Assembly: GCA_964304625.1 (NCBI GenBank)
Contig: OZ199839.1
Coordinates: 9,796,001 to 9,860,000 of the forward strand
Source of the DNA: Kudoa neothunni
Lineage: Eukaryota; Cnidaria
DNA: 64,000 nt
Direction of reading: 5' to 3'
Part shown: positions 1-8,099 of the stretch, piece by piece
How positions within the stretch are numbered: position 1 is the first letter of the stretch
Layout: each line of letters starts with the position of its first letter
The notes under the pieces: model-generated
What the model saw: only the letters and a program-made list of their open reading frames with translations
Told to the model about the DNA's origin: nothing
Databases searched by the model: none
Made by a program: the position numbers and the translations under genes

Positions 1-1998
1 GAATTGGAACTAGCTACATCCAAGCCGATCGTGAAAATATTAATTCAAACTCGACATCATAGATTAGAAGTAGCAAACAATCAATACGATGGTTATGAAG
101 AGAAAAAATTTGGTAAGATTTCAGTCAATTTTAAGTAATCATCATTGAATTTTAGCTATTGTTGAGGCTACAAGTGCAAGCACTCTTTTAACAACACATT
201 CTGCCACTGGAGTAACAATTAACCGATCTCTCTACAATCCAAGCAATAATGAAAATAACGTAAAATTAGCTAATTGCGTATTAAAGTACTTTCCAGCTGA
301 TATACCAAGAACAACAGTGAGATCCGCGGCAAATTGTCAAAATACTGCGTGTCAAAATGATTGTTCAGTCAGCTCCACTATTGATGGATTGACTGCAGGA
401 AAAGCATATATATTTGAAATAGCCCCTACTACCGATTTAGATAATTATACTGGTTTTAAAGAATATTTGTTTTTCAGAACAAGTAATTTAGCAAAGTTTA
501 CAATCATTATTACAATTTATTCTCAGCTAAAGCTAGCGCGTCAAATTACGTTACTACCTCTCCAACAACAACCGACGTAACAGCTACATTAAAGGCGATT
601 GACGGTAATGTGGGAACAGCATCAACCGAACCAACATGTGCATATTATTTCAGTGAACAAGGAAAAGGAACATTTGTGGAAGCAGAATGTGAAGATAGTA
701 AACCATGCAGAGGATTTTGTAGGGACATCAAGAAATTGATAAATCTAAATCCCAAAACAAATTATGATATTAAGGTTGTTTCAAATAAAGACTATGGAAT
801 AAAAATATTTGAAAACGTCTCAACAAGTAAAAATATGATATTAAAATCTCATTTAATCTAATTTACGTTTGATAGCTTTTTCAACCCTCACTCTATCCCA
901 CAATTTCCTCGATAAAGGATTTCGAGTTGTTGGAAGATTAACAACTGCATATACAGAAGCAATATGTCACTATAAACTTAAAGTTAAAAATGGAACTAGT
1001 TCAAATGTAGTTTATTCCTGCCCAACAATTGCCCCTTCTCCTCCACAGGACAACCCACCCAATACTAATGCTGTTCAATCTTCCACGAATCAAAATTTAG
1101 AACAATCTAATTTGATCAGTCATATAAATTCTTACAATAATAGAGTTGCAAGGGCAAGTGGTGTAGCTGATTTAACTCCAAGTTCATCTACGAACACTCC
1201 AACTACGATTACTCCTACTGCGACTAATCAGTCTAAGTTCCCACCGTGCAATAAACCACCTCTATGCAGCAGCATAATAATCAGCGAGGGTTACGAGGCT
1301 GATAAAGAATACCAAGTATTGGTTACAGCTGTAGACAGATCGGAAGAAATTACCATCAATATTCCCAAAAGTATAATATTTATTTATCAAACTATAGAAA
1401 GTTCTAATATATCACACACAAATAGATGCTCTCCCTGAGAATCCTGAGGAAGTAGATAAACAAATCACAGTGATTATCGAAAGAGTTGGCGATACTTTAA
1501 AAATCACATCATTGCTTCCAAAACAAAAAAATGAAAATTCATTGTGTCGATGGATATTGAAAGATATGAACGATCCTTCTTTACCAATAGTGAAAAAGTG
1601 TGACACTGTTGGAAGTAGTAGGTGTAAACTTCCAACATGTAAATCATTCACAATTGAGCGCGTAAGCGATACCAGTGATTATCATTTAACGGTTATTCAC
1701 TCCCAAGACCCTACAATAAAAGGCGTTGGGAGAATTAAACAAGGTAGTTAACAATAAATTATTATTATTTTAATGATCAATATAGGAGAAACTTCTAATC
1801 AATCAAAGTAAAATTGTAAAATGATAATATTAAATTTGATTTAATTTTTAGGGCGAGCACGTCAATGTATTTTTTAATTATTTGAGTATATTTTAATGAG
1901 ATACCATACATTTTAGGATAATTGGAATTATTGTTCCGATTGTTATCGTTGTAGTAGCAGTTGGATTGTACTTTGGTTACAAGAAGAATAAATCTTAG
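1..1998 (+). CDS. Gene 1 of the array: modular type I surface protein, 5' part outside window
   Basis: 3' part of a spliced gene. Visible exons: <1-112 (end of exon 3), 156-482, 527-826, 876-1370, 1426-1743, 1786-1807 (22 nt), 1852-1866 (15 nt) and 1917-1998. All introns are GT..AG and the reading frame stays open through every join. Exons 4-7 each encode one module of about 100 residues with four cysteines. The last exon encodes a hydrophobic helix beginning IIGIIVPIVIVVVAVG, then YFGYKKNKS and a stop, so the product should be anchored in the plasma membrane with a six- to seven-residue tail. An AATAAA lies at 2030-2035. Exon 7 and about 700 bp of 3' flank match gene 5, whereas most of exon 5 matches gene 3, so the copy is mosaic. 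The leader and exon 2 lie before the window. Family not recognised. Confidence 0.75.
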
Positions 1999-2600
1999 GA
2001 ATCGATCTAAACATCAGCTTATTAGTCTTAATAAAACAATATTTTTATTTTAAAAGTTTAAATTTTAACTTTTCATATACTTCATTTTTTTCAAATAAAT
2101 ACATTATTTATATTCTATTTTGATTTATATAATAACTTTTCTGTTAATCTTAGTTAACTCTCAATTTGAAATACCAACAACAGCTAATTAAAAATATTGA
2201 ATGACATTTTCTATTAATATACTTACTTCGAAAAAATATTCCATCCAAAGCATTTCCTATAAAACTGTTATAAAGGTTTTGAAAATTAATAACCCAATTA
2301 TATATCAATGATATATTAAAAAAATTATTTAATTTAGACATGAGAATATTTATCACAGTAAAAAAGTCATTAAAATATATTCCATTCACTATGGAATAAT
2401 TATAGATAATTAATATAAGATCACTATCTCCACATATTTAAAATTAATAATTTTTTGATTTATTGTAATTAATAAACAATTCCTACATCATCCAATATTA
2501 ACTATTATCAGAATATTTTATTTATGGGCACAATAAATAGGACATTCATAGGAAACAAGACAATAATAAACTAAACATGAAGATTTTTGTCGTATTTTAA
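1999..2600. other. Gene 1 3' flank, AT-rich, homologous to the gene 5 3' flank
   Basis: Contains the gene 1 polyadenylation signal (2030-2035). The rest is AT-rich with no convincing gene. It aligns by eye with 35516-36180 downstream of gene 5, apart from small indels, so it is a shared spacer segment of the array. Confidence 0.6.
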
Positions 2601-2603
2601 TGA

Positions 2604-2672
2604 ATGATCGAGGGTGGGATTAGAACCGGCGACCCATAACTTAAAAGGCAATGATGCTCTGCCGCTGATCGC
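2604..2672 (-). pseudogene. tRNA-like relic (tRNA-Lys-like anticodon loop)
   Basis: On the minus strand the sequence reads like a decayed tRNA: a D-arm-like GCGGCAGAGCATC, an anticodon loop CTTTTAA, then GGTTCTAATCC, one mismatch from the polymerase III B-box consensus. The acceptor and anticodon stems do not pair well, so it is a relic or a tRNA-derived SINE head rather than a working tRNA. A sister copy lies at 36182-36259 in the homologous spacer after gene 5. Confidence 0.4.
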
Positions 2673-2699
2673 ACATTAAACGACATTGGTTTCAACTCT

Positions 2700-3180
2700 T
2701 ATACCAACAATTAAAGAGTTCTCTAAATCAGTGAATTGTTGTTTGGACTCTCACCAAACCCCAAGAAAAGCAACAAAATTATTAAAAATTTTGTAACTCT
2801 AGTATGTGAAAGCGAAAACCAGTGGAATAATTAATTGGTTTAATTATCGTTAATCTATTGTGGATTATATTCAAAAATAAATATTACTTTCATAAATCGC
2901 GTTTTGGTTTGGATCAAAATTTTTGATTTTGATGAGGGAAAATCATATTTAGAATAAATATATGAGGTTTAGACAATAATACAATGAATAGTAAACTAAA
3001 TTAGAAAAACTATGTCTTATTTTATGTATAAATCTTTATCCGACAGATTACAAATTTTATTTTCAGATACAAACGCACTTAATATAGGAATTTGAGAATT
3101 TTCAAAGCAAGTAACCAAAAATACATAAATGTAGAAACAAAACAGTCAATTTAGGGTCTTGGAAATACCCCAGTCAGTAC
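2700..3180. other. AT-rich spacer, no gene seen
   Basis: No open frame with recognisable content and no clear repeat structure. The left edge lines up with the spacer after gene 5 as far as CCAACAATTAA, after which the two spacers part. Confidence 0.5.
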
Positions 3181-3497
3181 TTTTTTTTTCTTTTTTTTTG
3201 TTTACAAGGTAAAACCCCTGGCGCAACTTGTTAGGTTGTGGAATTCTGGTTGGTCAGACCTTTTCCATTAGCGCTTTAGGCACCGCAGGATGTAACATGA
3301 AACCCCGCTCCTTATCTTAATGCGATAATGTGGGACTCTAACCCATTAAATATCCTCGTCTCAGGGCGATTACCACCCCGAACCCTATCCCTATAAGGAC
3401 GTCGGCTCCGTGAGGATTGCAAATTACTTGTCTTTCGATGGGTTCCGGAGATTCAAACTCCTATTCGCGCCCACCCCACTTCACAGCGAGTATACAC
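3181..3497 (-). repeat. Retroposon fragment with a poly-A-like tail (SINE or LINE 3' end)
   Basis: The block opens with a long T-rich run (3181-3200) and is clearly more GC-rich than its surroundings. Read on the minus strand it is a roughly 300-nt unit ending in an A-rich tail, as expected for a target-primed retroposon. A weak B-box-like stretch (GAGTTTGAATCTCC, minus strand) lies near its 5' side. No protein is encoded and I see no clear target duplication. Family not recognised. Confidence 0.4.
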
Positions 3498-3502
3498 TTT
3501 AA

Positions 3503-6360
3503 CCCTTCCTATCCGATGTGGGGTATATTGGATACCCCAATATGATACTTTTTGTTATAATTCTTGACACCTTAACATGGATGTCACAAAACTTTTTTAA
3601 TGTTTGTATAATGTATTAAAGTTTAAGAAGGATGAAAATTAAATGAATATGGTGCAGTATATTTGTAAGAATGAGGATTTTAAAATATGTCACTTACTAA
3701 TATATCCGATTTTATCACCAAATCAATATTATAATTTTTTTAATTGTTTGTATATGTTAGGGCTTGTTGGCGCTAATCCGCCGATTACGCCAAAACCTCC
3801 GAGGAGGATCAGACAAACACGTTAGTATTATCGTAGATTTGGTTCAATGAGTTTTTCTAACGGCTTTAACAGTATATGAGTTTTTATTGTTAAAATATCA
3901 ATTATTTTTCTTTTAATGATAATAATGAAGTGTTACGGTTTTTACGCGCCGATAGAAGATCAACGGAAGTTAATCCATTCAGAGTTTTTGGGAAGGCACA
4001 GCTTGTTTCACTAAGTTTAATTTTTATCGATACTTGAGTATATTATTTTTTATTTATTTTTACTTATGTACATCTTTATTTAAAATGATTTTGGAAATAT
4101 GTTCGACGACGCCGAAAAATTAATTGAGGATTCTTCTTCCAGACAAGATGATTGTTCTGAGTTTATTGTATCCAAATCAGAAGACTCTTTCGACGAAAAT
4201 TTTTGTGAACAAGATGGTAGTTATAGCGATGAAGAAGAATTATTGGATCATTTGAAATATTTACCGATGAGTGAAAATTCAACATCTGTGCTTACTTCTC
4301 GATTTGGTTTCGAATGGTATACGAAACCTCCTACCAAAACGAAGACTGGTCTTCATAACTTTGTTTCGTCACCATCTGGAATTATTAATGAGGCAAAAAA
4401 TGTTAACAAAATTGTTGAAGCTTTCGAGCTCTTTATATCGAATGATATTGTCAACATTATAGCCAAATATACAAATATGTACTTTGATTGTATAGACAAA
4501 ACCAAAGAAAGGATAACTATAGAAGGACTCAAATCCTTTATGAGTCTATAATTACATCCGGTCGCTCAAATGGTTCCTCGTTTGCTCTGAGGAATGTATG
4601 GGATTCCAACCCATTATTTAAACAATTCCATTTTTTCACAGCCATATCAAGGGACAGATTTACTCTCATCTATCAAACAATGAGATTCGATGATAAATCA
4701 ACCAGATCTGAACGTTTCCAGAAATTAAAAGATAAGCTTGATCCATTGCATGAAATATTACTCACCAGGTCCATATATAACGGTAGAAGAACGCCTGGTT
4801 CGTTTCAAAGGAAGATGTCCCTTCAGAGTTTTCATGAAGAGCAAACCAGGCCGTTACGGATTAAAATTTTGGGCGGCCGCTGATGTTGAAACTATAGTTA
4901 TCTGTTGAACATCCATCCGTACACTGGTAAAGTAGACGGTAGCAGAGAAATTAACCAAGGAGAACGTGTTGTCACAGACCTCGTCAAACCTTTTTTCGGA
5001 ACCGGTAGAGGAGTCGCCGTGGATAATTTCTTTACTTAGATTCCGCTTGCACAGAAACTTTTACGAAACAATGTAACATTGACAGGAACGATTCGTTTCA
5101 ACAAACCTGAAATTCCTAACGAATTCATGAGATCTCCAAAACGTGAAGTTTTTTCCACCTTATTTGGATTTAATGGTGATCTCACCCTAGTTTCCTACAT
5201 TCCAAAAAAGAATTACGTGATGAATTTGTTGTTGAGTGAACACAATGATATTTCAATAGAAAATGAGGAACGGAAACGGCCTTAAATTATCCTACATTAC
5301 AATGCTACAAAAGGGGGTGTCGATAATGCGGATAAGATGACTTATTCATATTCCTGCTCCAAGCCTACGCGTCGGTGGCCCCTTAAAATGTTCATGGATA
5401 TGAATGACATCGCAGCGTTGAATGCGTATATAATCTGGACAAAAAAATCCTGAATGGCGAAAAAACGACTGGAGCAAGCGGCAACATTTTTCGCGCCAAT
5501 TATCAATTGAATTGGCTGAGATCAACGTTTTTAAACGTCAAATGATGTCCAATAACTATTCGACGAAATTAAAGTACGGCTTCGAACTATTTCAAAATCA
5601 AACGAATAATGATGATACATTTATTGAACGGTTAAGCTTTAAAAATCAATCTATGAGAAATAGATGCTATTTCTGTCCACGTAATAAAGATAAAAAATCG
5701 AATATTCCCTGCTACAATTGCAATAAATTTCTTTGTTGGAATCATAGAAAACAAAAAAAAGTTGCATATTGTTCAGATTGCTTTGAATAGAATTTATTCC
5801 GTGTTGTTACTCAATAAACCCAAATTCTTTATGTTTATGCAAAACCATTACTATGCGATTTTAAAATGTTTCAATTATTTATATTGTAAAAATAAAATAG
5901 AATCGTAGTTTATCTAACTATCATTCGTTATTTTATAGCTTATTAAACTAAAATCTTAATTACCAAGAATGTTAAAAAATTACCGCGAACTTTCAAAAAT
6001 TCACCGGTTGTTTCCGAGAAACCCCGAAATGTAATAAATGGAGAGTAACATCGCAGGCCAGTATCTCAATAGATAATGTGAGCACCAGCTTCTTTCGTCT
6101 TATTTTTTAATTTTAATGGTCTATTTATTGCTTATGTTTAAATTATATAACATCATGGCATATTATTTTGTTATATTAGTATCGCATGATAATTTTTCTA
6201 AAACCTTATAACATCTAATTAAATTCTAGTAATAAGTTAAGAATATCATGATTAAATTCTTTAAAATGCTTGCCTTCTAATAATGCATTAAGGGAAATTT
6301 AGCATAAGTTTATGGTCTTATTTTGCTGGGGTACGTCCCATATCCCATCGGAACGGGAGG
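3503..6360 (+). mobile_element. piggyBac-superfamily DNA transposon, degraded
   Basis: The left end is TTAA (3499-3502) followed by CCCTTCC, as expected of piggyBac elements. An inner arm TCCGATG...TACCCCA near the left end recurs in inverted form at about 6327-6352 (TGGGGTACGTCCCATATCCC then ATCGGA), which I take as the decayed right end. The right TTAA is not preserved. A transposase relic occupies the middle. The left boundary is better supported than the right. Confidence 0.5.
4099..5790 (+). pseudogene. piggyBac transposase (DDE_Tnp_1_7 type), frame-broken
   Basis: Translation in successive frames gives the whole piggyBac order: an acidic N-terminus (MFDDAEKLIEDSSS..., 4099 on), the core with VEERLVRFKGRCPFR (about 4785-4830), GRGVAVDNFFT (about 5005-5035), LTGTIRFNKPEIP (about 5080-5120), GGVDNADKM (about 5312-5340) and TRRWP (about 5365-5380), and a C-terminal cysteine-rich zinc-binding domain (CYFC, CYNC, CWNH, CSDC; 5650-5790). 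The frame changes near 4500-4550, and stops occur near 4885, 5038, 5285 and 5450, so it should be inactive. Its direction agrees with the flanking TTAA and CCC end at 3499-3505. Confidence 0.85.
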
Positions 6361-6505
6361 ATTTTTTTCGCGCATTACAGGGAGGGTCAACCACAGCCCC
6401 CAAATATGGGATAGAGACCCACCGACATGGAAGCAATTATCTTTCCTCGACTTCTAATCAGTACCCGCAGGGTTAAGGAGTCGCGGTAAGAACAACTGAG
6501 TAAAA
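6361..6505. repeat. GC-richer repeat fragment of unknown family
   Basis: A block with base composition unlike the AT-rich surroundings (for example CCCGCAGGGTTAAGGAGTCG at 6465-6484). It follows the presumed right end of the piggyBac relic and shares a short inverted word (ATATCCCAT against ATGGGATA). It may be a separate inserted repeat or an extension of the transposon end. Nothing is coded. Confidence 0.3.
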
Positions 6506-7284
6506 TAAATTGGGAATGAACAAACGTTTCGAAATAGCACGTTAATACACATAAAAATTTTAGTCAAATAACGTGTTTATAAACAAGATCAAAAAATAGG
6601 GCGAAACATTACAAAATACTGCAAAAATATAAAAACATAATATAATTGAAAATTATTCATAACATAATTATCCACGTATAATATATTTTCATTCATATAT
6701 TTCTTGGTTCCATCATACATGTGAACACTTTAATATGTTATTTCAATTTACTGGCAAAATTTAGTACTAAGTTTTATGAAAATAATATATAAACTAGAAA
6801 ATAAATTATATTATATTACGTTGAAGTATTATTCAACTCAACTGCCAAATATTTTTCAATAAACATAAAATTATATAGACGTAAAAATTATAAAAATTGA
6901 AGGATTTTGATGAATAATTACGTCAAACACCAGAGCGAAAATGTGTGCGCGCTGATATTCGCGATGGTCGATTGATGCCGAAACGTGATTTTTGGTATCA
7001 TTCTAGAACTGAATTTTTAAAATTTGTTATGCTCACACGATATTTCAAAATTATGTTAAATGATGATGTATAAGAATCGTACTTTGCGCACGCGCAAACA
7101 TGCCGGCATTTTGGAGATGGATACTCCTCCATTACCAAATAATTTTCTTTAATTTGTAGTTCTTCATAATAAAACGAGCATTTATAATTTAATAAATACT
7201 CATTTAGATATTGAGAGTGAATATACAATTTTCTACATTTAATTAATAATAAAATTAACATTTATTTTCTAATGTAATCGTTAC
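6506..7284. other. AT-rich spacer upstream of gene 2
   Basis: No gene seen. Parts resemble 40960-41400 upstream of gene 6 (for example the shared AATAATATATAAACTA and ACTCCTCCATTACC words), so it belongs to the ancestral upstream spacer of the MVSF-type genes. Confidence 0.5.
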
Positions 7285-7872
7285 TTAAGACTATTAAAGT
7301 CTGCACCATTAAAGGGCTGTAAACAAATTAAATGAATATTTCTTGATATTTTTATTCCAAATGACTTATAATACTAGTAGATAAAATATTACGAATAACT
7401 TTGGTGGGCATATTTATGGAAGTGATCCTCCCGAAAGCCGAGTTGATAAATTTACAATCAAAATGTCACGAAATGACCAATGTTTCAGAGAGATGATTGG
7501 ATAAAAATAAAATTTAATGGGAGCCAAAATTATCCAAGTAATAAGAGTCCTTACTGACACAAGATAATTTTTACTGTCAATATAACCCATTCCAAACGAA
7601 AGTTAAAAATTAGTTTCAATTGATTAACTACATTTTTTGCAACATATTTTCAAGAGAATAATAAAAAATGAATTAATTTTAACCCAGCTGCTACATTAAA
7701 TACTCCGTTGATCTTGTTGATACAAAATCCAAAGTTTTCTTAGACAAATTACTTTTATTAGTTGCTTTTTCATTATAACGACGGAGAGCCATTAGTTCAA
7801 CTTTTTATTCTAATCAGCTCCTTTTTATCCGTTTCAGCCAGATATTACATACACCATTCAAAAGAAAGTCAA

Positions 7873-7912
7873 ATGATAATTATTCCATATCTTTATTTAA
7901 CATTAATTTTTC
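7873..7912 (+). other. Candidate upstream leader exon of gene 2
   Basis: ATG followed by a hydrophobic stretch MIIIPYLYLTLIF, then one nucleotide and a donor (C|GTAAAG). The 40-nt exon ends in phase 1, as does the proximal leader exon, so it could splice straight to exon 2 at 8175 and supply an alternative signal peptide. No transcript evidence. Confidence 0.45.
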
Positions 7913-8022
7913 GTAAAGGATTACATAAAATACATGCTGAGGTAGTCTTGTAAAGATTGTAAAATTCTAATAACTTAAATAATCCGAATAATCACAATTT
8001 TCAGATAGTATTATCTCTTTCA

Positions 8023-8041
8023 TGAATAGTTATTGTTTATT
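8023..8041 (+). promoter_or_regulatory. Shared 19-bp upstream motif, gene 2
   Basis: TGAATAGTTATTGTTTATT, 59 bp before the proximal leader ATG. The same 19 bases stand before all seven complete genes of both leader subfamilies, although the flanking sequence differs between the subfamilies. Candidate promoter element. Confidence 0.45.
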
Positions 8042-8099
8042 GATACTATAAAATAAATAATCTGTTATATATTCTATCTTAATATAAATTAAGACAAAC

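Larger units (their letters stand above)
7285..8099 (+). promoter_or_regulatory. Conserved 5' region of gene 2 (promoter / 5' UTR)
   Basis: About 800 bp that recur, with small changes, before genes 3, 4 and 6 (17180-18001, 27280-28116, 41500-42321) and before the assembly gap (60190-60670). It holds the candidate upstream leader exon (7873-7912) and the 19-bp shared motif (8023-8041). A long open frame around 7762-7953 has no ATG at its start and is broken before gene 4, so I read the block as regulatory and leader sequence. Confidence 0.55.

Noticed and set aside
1412-1651. Minus-strand open frame of 79 codons repeated opposite exon 7 in every copy
   Set aside because: It lies entirely opposite the well-supported exon 7 and owes its conservation to that exon; no recognisable content.
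1470-1751. Exon 7 frame as a stand-alone 93-residue protein ending KQGS
   Set aside because: It starts without ATG in mid-module; acceptor and donor sites at its edges join it in frame to the neighbouring exons.
1981-1995. C-terminal YKKNKS as a dilysine ER-retrieval signal
   Set aside because: The lysines are not at the -3 and -4 (or -3 and -5) positions required by the KKXX and KXKXX motifs; a basic stop-transfer tail is simpler.
1917-1998. Last exon read as DNWNYCSDCY...
   Set aside because: The micro-exons put the hydrophobic transmembrane frame in phase, and a membrane helix with basic tail is far more plausible.
7762-7953. Conserved 63-codon open frame before genes 2 and 3 as a separate small gene
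   Set aside because: It has no ATG at its start, is interrupted by a short insertion before gene 4 and altered before gene 6. The internal ATG plus donor at 7873-7912 explains the conserved part better as a leader exon.
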